In this document: positions 33,469-43,547 of the stretch, in pieces
How positions within the stretch are numbered: the first letter of the stretch is position 1
How the letters are laid out: each line of letters begins with the position of its first letter
Assembly (NCBI GenBank): GCA_963740675.1
Contig: CAVUFS010000001.1
Span: 916,560-980,559 of the forward strand
Direction: 5' to 3'
Origin: CAIKMD01 sp963740675
GTDB taxonomy: Bacteria; Pseudomonadota; Alphaproteobacteria; ATCC43930; CGMCC-115725
Length of the DNA stretch: 64,000 bases
Position numbers and translations under genes: made by a program
The notes under the pieces: model-generated
What the model was told of the DNA's origin: nothing
Databases searched by the model: none
What the model saw: only the letters and a program-made list of their open reading frames with translations

Positions 33469-34301
33469 TTATCGGGGAGAGAGTCTCGTTAGATAATCCA
33501 GCGCCAGCTCGCCTTCATACGTTTCGGCGCCGAGCTTCAGCGCTTCCGTCACGCGCGCTTGTGTCACTTCGCTGGCGACACTCAAATCGAACTCATGGGC
33601 TTCCACCAGAAGCCCCTCCGCAAGGGAACCGAATGCTCCCGTATCCACGGCCGCCTTGGCGTGAGCGATCGCGTGTTGAGGAAATGAGGCGATGCGGCGA
33701 GCCAGTCTCTCGACAAAAGGGCTCAGCTCATCGGCCGGCAGCGCGCGATTGATATACCCGTAACGTTCTGCCAACTCCGCGGACAAATCATTGCAACCCA
33801 GGAGCACCTCCAAGGCGCGTCCTCGCCCGATCAGCCGCGGCAATCTTTGCGTAGCCACCGCCGCCAGGAACAAGCCCGATCGCCACTTCGGGATGGCCGA
33901 AGATCGCTCTGCCAACGGCGGCAAAGCACATGTCCATGGCCAGCGCGATCTCGCTCCCGCCGCCCCGGGCCCGCCCCTCGACTTTCGCGATGGTTACCTT
34001 GGGCATGTTCCTGAACCGCTCGCCGATCGTCTGCGTAAGACGAAAGCTGCGTGTACGAGACACTATTTTGGATGCGGCTCCAACTCGGCCCAAACCCGAA
34101 TGGGCTATAAAGAACTCAGGAAGCGCGCTCTGCAGGACCACAACCCGGACGCTCTCGTCGGCCTCGAGTTGCTTGCCGAGTTTGATCGAACTCCTGCGAC
34201 AGAACTTCATCGAGAAGATTTATCGGCGGGTGATCGATGCTGACGAATGCAACGCCGGAATCGATTTCGAACCGAAAACATTTGTAATCCGAATATTGCA
34301 T
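33469..34301 (-). pseudogene. Enoyl-CoA hydratase/isomerase-family protein (two frameshifts)
   Basis: Crotonase fold of about 275 aa, split over three frames. From ATG 34301 it reads FEIDSGVAFVSIDHPPINLL. After a change near 34190 it reads VRVVVLQSALPEFFIAHSG and IAKVEGRARGGGSEIALAMD (oxyanion-hole segment), with FGHPEVAIGLVPGGGG. After a second change near 33850 it reads LPRLIGRGRALEVLLG and AELAERYGYINRALP. The Asp/Glu pair of classical hydratases is partly replaced (GHPEVAIGL keeps the Glu). It is 41 bases from the dehydrogenase gene upstream and 53 bases from the ADC-family gene downstream. Confidence 0.75.
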
Positions 34302-34342
34302 GACAATGGTCCATTTCCGTCTGCGCTTCGAGACGGCATCCT

Positions 34343-37299
34343 TTAGTCCGCCTGCGGACGACTCAGTTCCTCGAGCAGGAAAACAAAAAACTCATACGGT
34401 CGCCCGGTCGCGTGCCGAAGGCCCATTTCGCAAGTTCGGTTCGCCGACAGGTAAGCCTCTGCCGGGAGAGCATCCAGCACGGACTTGATCTCGCGCGTTG
34501 CCGAGACGACCAACTCAGGGTGTAAGGAGCCCGCGGTCGCCGGCGGTGCCGCAGCAGGTTGTGCCTACCGGCACTTCGACTTCGTCGGCCAGATGCCCTG
34601 CGATCTCTCTGAGCGCCTGGCCAAACCAAGATGCGTCATCGAGCAGGTGGGATGGACCGCGATCCGCCCAGCCTCCGGGAAATGGTCAGAGTTCGGCAGC
34701 AGATCGCGACACCAGCTTATGGAATCGACGATCTTGAGGCTTTCGTACTTCGCCTTTTGTTTCGGCATCGAGCTGCGTCGCGATGTCTTCGGCCAAGCCG
34801 AGCGTGCAGGATGCCGCATCGACGACGATCGGTATCGCCCCGCCATCGCTCCAGCGCCAGAGCGCATCGGCGATCGCCTTCGCCATAAACGTGTGGCCGG
34901 AACGCATGGCCTTGCCGATAGGCTTTCGATTTCCAAGGGGTCGAGCAGCAGAAGCCGCCAACGTCCGGCGGAATCCACAAACGCTTTCCGCCGCGCTCGG
35001 ACAACGTCAGGAGAGCTTCCGGAAGCGATGGTGCTGGTGGCCCGTCGGATCGCGACCGAAGATCCGATTGATGCATGCCGAGAAATAGACGGCTGCCGCG
35101 CCGTCGCGATCTGTCCGCGGCAAGGCCCGCGCTGGCCGCGGCATAGGGCCCGGGACGGCGGGAAAGAGATCCGGGCTCACGACCCCCGGGCGACGGCGGT
35201 CAAGGCCGTCAGCGGCTTCACGCCGAACAGCGCGGAGAAAGCGTGCGTTCCCCACAAGCGCAACGCGCGATATTTTCTCGACCGCGCTCCAGTGCTCGGC
35301 GAGGCGCAGCGCGATCTCGTCGGCGCGCGGGCTATTCTCGCGCGCTCTGAATTCCTTGATCAAGGCACCGGTATTGATCCCGATCGGACAGGGAATGGCG
35401 CACGTTCCGTCGCCGGCGCAAGTCTCGATCCCGTCGTATTGATACTCCGCCTGCAATTGGGCGAGCATGGGTGAGCCCGGCGTCTGCCTGGCCATTTCGC
35501 GCCGGAGCGCGATCCGTTGTCGCGGCGTCATCGTCACATTGCGGCTCGGGCAAACCGGTTCGCAGAAGCCGCACTCGATGCAGTGCGAGCTGCCGGTGAT
35601 GCCCTCGATCTGCGGGACCGACTTTCAGATTCTCCAAATGGAGATTCTGGTTCCGCGTCAGAATGACGTTCGGCGCGAGAATGCCGTGAGGATCGGCAAG
35701 TTGCTTGATCCGCCACATCATGGCGGCGGCCTTCTCGCCCCATTCCGCGGCAACGAAGGGCGCCATGTTGAGCCCGGTTCCGTGCTCGGCCTTCAGCGAG
35801 CCGTCGTATTTCTGCACGACCAAGTCGACGAGCTCGGCCATGAAAGCCGAATACCGCGCGAGATCCTCTGCATTGCCGAAATCGGCAACGAGCACGAAGT
35901 GAAGATTGCCGTGAGCGGCGTGCCCGGCCACACCGGGAATAAACCCGTGCTTCGCCAGCAGCTGCTGAACATCGTGCGCCCCTTGCGCCAGGCGCTCCGG
36001 GGGAAAGCAGACATCCTCGGTTATGAGCGTCGATCCCTTGCGGCCGGTTCTTGCCGACCAGGCCCAGCAGTCCCTCGCGCACATGCCACGCGAGTTCAAT
36101 CGCTTCTTCGACGCTCGTGAACTCGACCGGCCGGATCAGTTTGGCCTTGGCAACAAGCTCGAGAACGTGGCCCTCGGCGGCTTTAAGCGACTGCCGCGTC
36201 CGCCGCGCCGAACTCGACGAGAAGCGCTGCCGCTTCGGGATCGAGCGTTTTCCAATAGGATGGCGTGTCCGCAAAGACTTGGCCCGCTGCAGTGAGAGCC
36301 GGGGCAATCATCAACTCGACGGCGGATGCGCCAAGCGCGACCAGGTCGGGGACGAGCGCGACGGCATCAGCGATCGTGGGTACCGGAATCCAGGCGACAC
36401 CGGTCACTTGGGGCGCGGGTACCGTTTCGATCGTCGCATCGGCGACGAAGGCGAGCGTTCCTTCGGACCCCACGATGAGCCGCCGAAAAATCTCGAGCGG
36501 CGTCTCGCCATCGAGCAAGGCGCAAAGGTGATAGCCGTGCGTGTTCCGGATCTTGTATTTGCGGCGGGTTCGGTCGGCCAGTGCTCGGATCGGCAAGCAA
36601 CTCCCGACGGAGATCGAGGAGACCTTGCGCAAGCTGCGGCTCCGCCGCCGCGAAATTGCTTTCCGCGTCCGGAGCCGACGTATCGATTACCGCGCCGGAC
36701 GGTGTCACGAAGGTCAGCGCGGTGACCGTATGGTAGGCATCTTTCGGGACGGTGCAGCGCATGCCGCCGGAATTGTTTGCGATCACACCGCCGATCGTGC
36801 AGGCGTTCGAGCTGGCGGGGTCGGGACCCAGCCGTCGCCCGTGCCGCGCGAGGAGGGCGTTGACGTGACCCAGGATCATTCCGGCACGCGCTCGCACGCG
36901 CTGGCCGCCATCCTCCACTTTGGCGCCGTACCAGTGGCGGCGGACATCGATCAAGATGTCATCCGATTGGGACTGGCCGTTCATGCTGGTCCCCGCCGCC
37001 CGGAAGGTCGCGTGTCTTCCGGTCTCGTGGCAGTAACGAAAGATTTTGACGACATCGTCCGTCGTCCGGGGCAGCACGACGACTTGGGGCGTGAGCCGAT
37101 AAGGACTGGCGTCGGACGCGTATCGCACCAGGTCTATCGCCCTGTGGAGGACGCCGTCCCTACCGAGGAGCGCGATGAGATCGGCTTTCAATTCGCTCGG
37201 TGTGCCGCGCGTAAGGGAAGCCGGGATAGCGTCCGGCTTCGGTGGGGAATCGAACCGACCGATGCGGGCCGGGTTGGCAGAGAGTAGCTTTCGCAACAA
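34343..37299 (-). pseudogene. FAD/4Fe-4S D-lactate dehydrogenase-like protein (many frameshifts)
   Basis: About 985 codons in pieces. The N-terminal FAD_binding_4 domain has VVVLPRTTDDVVKIFRYC, AGTSMNGQSQSDD and SNACTIGGVIANNSGGMRC. A FAD-oxidase C-terminal domain follows, with LVGKNRPQG, HAAHGNLHFVLVADFGN and KAEHGTGLNMAPFVAAEWG. Then an Fe-S region (MTMTPRQRIALRRE, CAGDGTCAIPCPIGINTG) and a cysteine-rich domain with YFSACINRIFGRDPTG and VDAASCTLGL, ending LLEELSRPQAD. This is the layout of quinone-linked D-lactate dehydrogenases or related 2-hydroxyacid oxidases of about 950 aa. Frame changes occur at about 36640, 36190, 36020, 35600, 35080 and 34700. It lies 44 bases downstream of cyoD and would feed quinol to that oxidase. 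Confidence 0.72.
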
Positions 37300-37342
37300 A
37301 GTTAACTCCGGGTCAGCGGATAAAGAGCGAAGGGCAGAACCG

Positions 37343-37718
37343 TTACCGCTGCATCTGCATCAGCTGATCCATTGGCACCATTGCGTGATTGAGATTGGCC
37401 ATGATGATCATCGATCCGAATACAATGAGGCCGACGACGAAAATGCCGAAGGCGAGTGCGAGGAAGTTGTTGGTCTGGTCAGGGGCGCTTGAAATGTGGA
37501 GAAAGAAGACGAGGTGCACGCCCATCTGCGCGATCGCGAGTACGGCCAGCAGAACCGGGATCCCGGGCGCGTAGATGACGGTTGTCGATGACGCCCAGAA
37601 CGAAGCGAGAGTCAGGACGATCGCAAAACAGAGTCCGATGAGATAGGTTCGCGGCGTGGCCCGGCTATGCTCGCTGACGCCAGGGGCCCGTCCTTGAGCC
37701 TCGAGTCTCGTCGCTCAT
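37343..37718 (-). CDS. cyoD: Cytochrome o ubiquinol oxidase subunit IV (one frameshift)
   Basis: Small three-helix subunit, about 125 aa. From ATG 37718 it starts MSDETRGSRTG. A one-base change in the run GGGCCCC near 37688 separates this from HSRATPRTYLIGLCFAIVLT, then FWASSTTVIYAPGIPVL and MGVHLVFFLHISSAPDQTNN, the conserved CyoD signature. It overlaps the end of cyoC by 4 bases. Without the frame change the protein would be normal. Confidence 0.85.
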
Positions 37719-38340
37719 GGATGTGCTCCCAGGTAGACGATCGTGAATACGCCGATCCAGACGATGTCGAGGGCGTGCCAGAACAGGCCGAAGCAGAAGA
37801 AGCGGCGCCCTACCATCGGGCGAAAGCCAAGGGTCGCGATCTGCAGCATCATGACCACGAGCCAGCAGAGGCCGATCGTCACGTGCAGGCCATGCGTGCC
37901 GACCAGCGTGAAGAAAGCCGACAGAAAGGCGCTGCGCGACGGACCGTTGCCGCCGGCAAGCATGCGTGCGAATTCTGCTTTCTCGAGCGAGAGGAAAGCG
38001 GCGCCCAGGAGGAAGGTGACGATCATCCAGACATACGCGCCGACGCTTGTGACGCGCTTGAACGGCGAGCGATCGCGAAGCCGCAAGTGACGCTCGAGAC
38101 GAGCAGGCACGCGGTTTCGATAAGGACACGTGTTTTATCGAAGAGTGCCGCGCCGGGCGGTCCGCCATCCGTGTTGCCGGACAGCACGGCATAGGCGGCG
38201 AACAAGGCCGAGAAAATGATGATGTCGGACAGCAGGAACAGCCAGAAGCCGTAGCCAACGACGACCCGTGTCGGCGCCGGGCCGCGCATCGAGAGCGGAA
38301 GCGCTCCGAGATCGCGCGCGAGCGGATCGACGGCACTCAT
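37715..38340 (-). CDS. cyoC: Cytochrome o ubiquinol oxidase subunit III (one frameshift)
   Basis: Five-helix subunit of the heme-copper oxidase, about 208 aa. ATG 38340 overlaps the cyoB stop (ATGA). It reads VVVGYGFWLFLLSDIIIFSA, LFDKTRVLIETACLLVSS, then after one frame change near 38065 it continues FKRVTSVGAYVWMIVTFLLG, FTLVGTHGLHVTIGLCWLVV and FWHALDIVWIGVFTIVYL. All helices are accounted for. Confidence 0.85.
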
Positions 38341-40323
38341 ACGGTCACCTTCGCTCTCTGCTGCTCGCCATAGAAAGCAGCGACTTGCTCGGCTGAGATC
38401 ACCGTTTCGGTATCGGTCTGCCAAGCCTGCCGCAATCCGACCGCCAGGGCGCCGACCAGACCGACGATCGCCAGCCACCAAATGTGCCAGATGAGCGCGA
38501 AGCCCAGCACCACAGCGAAGAAAGCGAGAAAGAAGCCCGTAGGGTTGCTGCGCGGCACATGCAGGGGCATCGTACGGACCGGCGGCGAACGGGTTGACCG
38601 GCCGCCTGATCCTGTCGCTTGGCTGCCCAATAGGCATCGACGGACTCGACCGGCGGGAGGACGGCGAAGTTCCAGGCGGGCGGCGGCGACGGCGTGGACC
38701 ACTCGAGCGTGCGCCCATTCCATGGGTCGCCGGTGGTGTCGCGCCGTCGGTCCCGCGTGCGAATGCTGACAGCGAGCTGAACGACGGTCAGGCCGATACC
38801 GAGAAGAACCAAGAGCGCGCCCGCGAGGGCGACGATCATCAACGGTTGCCAGTGCGGATCCGCGTAGTGCTGCATCCGCCGTGTCGCTCCCATGAGGCCG
38901 AGCGCATAGAGCGGCATGAAGGCGAGATAGAAGCCGATGAACCAGCACCAAAAGATCGCCTTGCCCAAGCGCTCGTCGAGCTTGAAGCCGAAGGCCTTGG
39001 GGAACCAATAGGTGTATCCAGCCATCGCGCCGAACACGACGCCGCCGATCGCCACGTTATGGAAATGCGCGATCAGGAAGAGGCTGTTGTGCAGCACGAA
39101 GTCGGCTGGTGGGATCGCCATCAACACGCCGGTCATGCCGCCAATGACGAAGGTGACGATAAAGCCGAGCGTCCAATAGATCGGCACGGTGAAGCGGATG
39201 CGGCCGCCATAGAGCGTGAACATCCAGTTGAAGACTTTCACGCCCGTCGGTACGGCGATGATCATCGTCATGACGCCGAAGAACGCGTTGACGTCGGCGC
39301 CAGCCCCCATCGTGAAGAAATGATGCAGCCAGACCATGAACGACAGCACGCAGATCGCCATCGTCGCCATGACCATGGAGCGATATCCAAAGAGCGGCTT
39401 GCCGGAGAACGTCGCGACAACTTCGGAGAACACACCGAAGGCCGGCAGGATGAGGATATAGACTTCCGGGTGGCCCCAAATCCAGATGAGGTTGACGTAC
39501 ATCATCGGATTGCCGCCGGCGTCATTGGTGAAGAAGTGGAAGTCGGCATAGCGATCGAGCAGGAGCATCGCGAAGGTCGCGGTCAGATACGGGAAACGCG
39601 GCGACGATCAGCAGGTTCGCGGCCAGAGCCGTCCAGCAGAAGATCGGCATCCGCATGTAGCCCATGCCGGGTGCACGCAATTTAAGGATCGTCGTCGTCA
39701 GGTTGATGCCGCTGAGCAGCGTGCCGATGCCCGATATCTGCAAGGACCAGAGGTAGTAATCGACGCCGACTCCGGGCGAGTAGGCGATCTCGCTGAGCGG
39801 CGGATAGGCAAGCCAGCCGGTCCGCGCGAACTCGCCGACGATCAACGAAAGATTGACGAGCAGAACGCCCGAGGCCGTGAGCCAGAAGCTCGACATTGTT
39901 GAGCACGGGAAAAGCCACGTCGCGCACGCCAAGCTGTAGCGGCACGGCGAAGTTCATCAGGCCGATCACAAACGTCATCGCCACGAAGAAGATCATGATC
40001 GTCCCGTGGGCGGAAAAGATCTGATCGAAATGTTCTGGCGGCAGATAGCCCTGAGAACCGCCGGCGGCGATCGCTTGCTGGCTGCGCATCATGATCGCGT
40101 CGGAAAAGCCCCGCACGAGCATCACCAATCCGAGAAGGAAATACATGGCGCCGATACGCTTGTGATCGACGCTGGTGATCCATTCGCGCCACAGATAGGG
40201 CCACCATCCTTTCAGCGTGACGAGGGCGAGAATGGCGAAGAGCACGAGCCCGACCACGCCGGAGGTGACCATGACGATCGGCTGGTCGAACGGGACTGCC
40301 GCCCAGTTGAGCTTGCCCAGCAT
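38337..40323 (-). pseudogene. cyoB: Cytochrome o ubiquinol oxidase subunit I (three frameshifts)
   Basis: Catalytic heme-copper subunit that reduces O2 and pumps protons, about 660 aa. From ATG 40323 it reads LGKLNWAAVPFDQPIVM, EWITSVDHKRIGAMYF and SAHGTIMIFFVAMTFVIGL. Frame changes near 39890 and 39590 follow, then NLIWIWGHPEVYILILPAFG (CuB His and the cross-linked Tyr), VWLHHFFTMGAG (two CuB His) and LIAHFHNVAIGGVVF (heme His). After a third change near 38590 it ends FALIWHIWWLAIVGL and AAFYGEQQRAKVTV. All ligand residues survive, so the enzyme may be functional in the organism if the breaks are errors. It overlaps cyoC by 4 bases. Confidence 0.87.
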
Positions 40324-40324
40324 G

Positions 40325-41197
40325 TCAGTGCTCCTGGTGCGACGCGCGATTGGCGCTCGCGTGACTTGTCGATATGGTTTCGAAGAGGCCTTGAGCGACA
40401 CCGGCATAGGTGGCGGGAGCCACCCCCTTGCTCGGCTGTGCGAGCGCGTCGTATGTCGTGAGATCGAGTGTTCGCCCTCGTGCTTTGACGCTTTCGATCC
40501 AGCTTGAGAAGCGATCCGCGGGAAGCGCGGTCACCTCGAAACGCATGTCGGAGAAGCCATCGCCGCTGAACTGTGCCGAGATTCCCTTATATACGCCGGC
40601 CTCATCCGCCTGCAGGTTAAGCTGCGTGATCATGCCGGGCATGGTGTAGATCTGGCTGCCGAGCTCGGGCACGAAGAACGAGTTCATGACGCTCGACGAA
40701 GTCAGGCGAAAATGAATCGGCGTGCCGACAGGGACGACGAGCTGATTGACGCTGGCGATGCCCTGGCTCGGGTAGATGAACAGCCATTTCCAATCGAGCG
40801 AAACGACGTCGACGTCGAGCGCCGCTGTTGCCGAGGCGATCGGCTGCGGCGGGTCGAGTTCGTGCGAGCCGATCCAGGCAATGCCGCCGAGGAAGAGGAT
40901 GACCAGCGCGGGGATCGACCAGACGATCATCTCGATCCGGCCGGAGTAGCTCCAATTGGGGAGGTAGCGCGCTCTGGTATTGCCGGCGCGGAACCACCAC
41001 GCGAAGGCTAGCGTCAGCAGGATCACGGGAATGATGACCGCGAGCATGATGCCCGTGGCGTCGTACAAGATGACGGCTTCGGCCTTGCCGATGGGCCCCC
41101 GCGGAGCGAGCACGCCCTCATTGCATGCGGCGAGCAAAGGCGCCGTTGCACTCAGAGCAATAAGTCGCGCGATAAGCTTTGTACTGGCGGCCCGCAC
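40325..41197 (-). CDS. cyoA: Cytochrome o ubiquinol oxidase subunit II
   Basis: 290 aa lipoprotein subunit, starting at GTG 41197. The lipobox is LLAAC, then two membrane helices (IMLAVIIPVILLTLAFAWWF; EMIVWSIPALVILFLGGIAW) and a periplasmic cupredoxin fold with DWKWLFIYPSQGIA and SSSVMNSFFVPELGSQIYTM. The cysteines of a CuA site are absent, which identifies a ubiquinol rather than cytochrome c oxidase. It is first in cyoABCD and is followed by cyoB after one base. CCCCC-N4-GGGGG boxes start 98 bases upstream. Intact. Confidence 0.93.
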   Translation of the reverse strand: MRAASTKLIARLIALSATAPLLAACNEGVLAPRGPIGKAEAVILYDATGIMLAVIIPVILLTLAFAWWFRAGNTRARYLPNWSYSGRIEMIVWSIPALVILFLGGIAWIGSHELDPPQPIASATAALDVDVVSLDWKWLFIYPSQGIASVNQLVVPVGTPIHFRLTSSSVMNSFFVPELGSQIYTMPGMITQLNLQADEAGVYKGISAQFSGDGFSDMRFEVTALPADRFSSWIESVKARGRTLDLTTYDALAQPSKGVAPATYAGVAQGLFETISTSHASANRASHQEH

Positions 41198-41294
41198 TGC
41201 TCGCTCTCTGGCCCAGGGTTGCGACGAGCATCGGATGGTCGGTCCTTCCGTGCGTCGTCACGAAAAACCTGGGCGAAGGCTCTGGCGAACCCTA

Positions 41295-41310
41295 TCCCCC
41301 CGTTGGGGGA
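41295..41310. promoter_or_regulatory. CCCCC-N4-GGGGG box near cyoA
   Basis: TCCCCCCGTTGGGGGA, perfect half-sites around CGTT, 98 bases upstream of the cyoA start codon. Confidence 0.55.
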
Positions 41311-41404
41311 CGAGGTCGTAGTGCGGCGGAGGAAGAATCCAGGTCGCTGGTCGCCCTCTGCGCTCGCGTTGAAGAGCGTGCCCTCAGCGCGGTTCGGTGG
41401 AGAT

Positions 41405-41419
41405 TCCCCCGAATGGGAC
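41405..41419. promoter_or_regulatory. Degenerate CCCCC-N4-GGG box
   Basis: TCCCCCGAATGGGAC: a perfect left half and a weak right half, 6 bases before the perfect box at 41426. Confidence 0.35.
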
Positions 41420-41425
41420 GATGCG

Positions 41426-41441
41426 TCCCCCGATCGGGGGA
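41426..41441. promoter_or_regulatory. Perfect CCCCC-N4-GGGGG palindrome near poxB2
   Basis: TCCCCCGATCGGGGGA is a fully self-complementary 16-mer, 139 bases upstream of the poxB2 ATG and 228 bases upstream of cyoA on the other strand. Confidence 0.6.
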
Positions 41442-41580
41442 TTGGGCGCTGGGTGCCAAAGGCACAAAAACTAGACAGCACAGATTTTTGATCTCTGCGC
41501 GTCCGAGAGCTGCTTACGGGAGAGCTTTTCGGCTCGTTCGACTGCTCTGACATTTCCCGGCAACAGGCGAGAATTTCACG

Positions 41581-43298
41581 ATGAGCAAGAGAGTGGCCGA
41601 TGTGTTGGTTGATATGTTGGAAGCTGCGGGCGTGAAGAGGTGCTATGGGATCGTCGGCGATACGATGAATCGGATCGCCCACGCCATCACAGCAGTAGCA
41701 TCGACTTTGTTCATATGCGGCATGAGGAGGCCGGCGCTTTCGCTGCCGGCGCCGAAGCGCAATTAACCGGCCGCCTGACGGCGTGCGCCGGTTCCTGCGG
41801 TCCGGGCAGCCTCCACTTCATCAACGGGCTCTACGAGGCCAACCGCAATCGCGCGCCGGTCATCCTGATCGCAACCCAGATCATTCGACAGGATCTCGGG
41901 TTCCAGTCGATCCAGGAGGTCGACCTCACTGAGGTGTTCAAGGGCTGCAGCGTCTTTTGCGAGACGGTCGTGACGCCCGAGCAAGCGCGGCGCAAGGTAG
42001 TCGCTGCCTGCCAAGCGGCGCTGACGAAACGCGGAGTCGCCGTACTCGTCGTACCGGCGGACGTCTCCAACGCTCCGGCGCACGACGAGGCGCCCTATAC
42101 CGTTCATGCGCGGCGCCCGCTCGTTCGGCCGAGCGATGCCGACCTTGGCGAGATCGCGGCCATCCTCAACGAGAGCAACGCGATCACGATATACGCGGGC
42201 GCCGGCTGCGCTGGTGCGCATGATGAGGTGGTCGCGACGGCCGCGCGCCTCAAAGCGCCGATGGCCCACACGTCGCGTGGCAAAGACTTCGTCGAATACG
42301 ACAACCCTTACAACGTTGGCATGTCCGGCATTATCGGCCAGCCGGCAGGCTATCACGCCATTCTCGATTGCGACGTGTTGGTAACGCTAGGCTGCGATTT
42401 CGCCTGGAGTCAGTTTTATCCGAACAAGGCAAAGATCATCCAGATCGATGCCGATCCGACCCATATCGGACGGCGGCATCCGGTCACGATCGGCGCCGTC
42501 GGCGATATCAAGGCGACCTTGGAAGTGCTGCTACCCCTTCTCAATCAGCACGACGACGATAGCTTTCTCGCAAAATATGCGGAGCGCCATCGGAAGGATC
42601 GGGCCGAGGCGGATTCCGAAATCGTGTCTCGTCCGGATGCCTCCATTCCCGGGACATACGTCGCCAAGATCATCAACAAGCATGCGGCCGAGGATGCGTT
42701 ATTCACGATCGACGACGGCACTGTGTTGGTCTGGACGCTTCGCCATGTCGATACGGGCGGCAAGCGCCGGACCTTTGGCAGCCTCCTGCATGGCACGATG
42801 GCGAGCGGTATGGCGTCGGCCATTGGATTGCAGAAGTGTCAGCCCGGCCGACAGGTGGTCTGTATGGCAGGCGACGGTGGTTTCACCATGCTCATGGGCG
42901 ATTTGCTGACCGTGGTGCAGGAGAACCTGCCGATCAAGATCGTGGTCTTTGACAACGGCAAGCTCGGCTTCATTGATATCGAACAGAAATCCATCGGCAT
43001 GGAGCCGGTCTACACCGACCTGAAAAACCCGGATTTCGGCAAAGTCGCCGAAGCGGTGGGGCTTTGGGGGCGTAGCGTCTCGATAGCGGGTGAACTGGAA
43101 GAGGCGGTTCGAACCTGGCTGGCGCAGCCCGGTCCGGCCCTGCTGGACGTGAAGGTCAATCCGATGCAGCTCGTGATGCCGCCTTCACCGTTTGTTTCCC
43201 CCGAAGCCGTGGTCGGAATGGCGGTCTACACCGCGAAGGCGATGCTGCACGGCAAGGGCCACGACGTCTGGGAAATGATCGTCGAGAATATTCCCTGA
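41581..43298 (+). CDS. Second PoxB-like TPP/FAD pyruvate oxidase (one frameshift)
   Basis: About 572 aa. From ATG 41581 it reads VLVDMLEAAGVKRCYGIVGD. A one-base change near 41697 separates this from HMRHEEAGAFAAGAEAQLTG (catalytic Glu), ACAGSCGPGSLHFINGLYEA, AHTSRGKDFVEYDNPYNVG, and the TPP motif GDGGFTMLMGDLLTV with DNGKLGF. It keeps the PoxB domain order but differs from the poxB at 30.8 kb; for instance the TPP segment has DNG instead of NNG and the C-terminal membrane tail is shorter. It may act on another 2-oxo acid or lack tight lipid activation. It is divergent from cyoABCD with shared boxes. Confidence 0.85.
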
Positions 43299-43363
43299 TC
43301 ATGTCGACAAACCCACAGCACGACCTTCTCGACTTTATCAAGGCCTGAAACAAGGAGACCGCA

Positions 43364-43496
43364 ATAACCAATTCGAAGCTCGAAGTCTCACCCCGACGAA
43401 CTGCCAACTTATCTTCATCGACCACCAGCCGCAGATGGCATTCGGTGTCTAGTCGATCGACCGCCAAACTCTCAAGAACAACGTGGTAGGGCTGGT
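43364..43496 (+). pseudogene. Isochorismatase-family (YcaC-like) hydrolase, N-terminal fragment
   Basis: Just after poxB2, AAGGAGACCGCA precedes ATA where an ATG would be expected. The following sequence reads, over two frames, NSKLEV then LTPTNCQLIFIDHQPQMAFG (the catalytic Asp is in FIDHQPQM) and SIDRQTLKNNVVGL, with a TAG stop at 43449-43451 in the middle. The rest of the roughly 200-aa hydrolase is absent. The changed start codon, internal stop and truncation point to a genuine relic. Confidence 0.6.
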
Positions 43497-43547
43497 TGCG
43501 GGCCCTATTACAAGACTTGCGTGCTAACTACCCGACGTGTGAAGCGA

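Larger units (their letters stand above)
41198..41580. promoter_or_regulatory. Divergent control region between cyoABCD and the second poxB
   Basis: 383 bases without a supportable gene, holding at least three CCCCC/GGGGG inverted boxes (41295-41310, 41405-41419, 41426-41441). It must carry the promoters for both directions. Confidence 0.55.
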
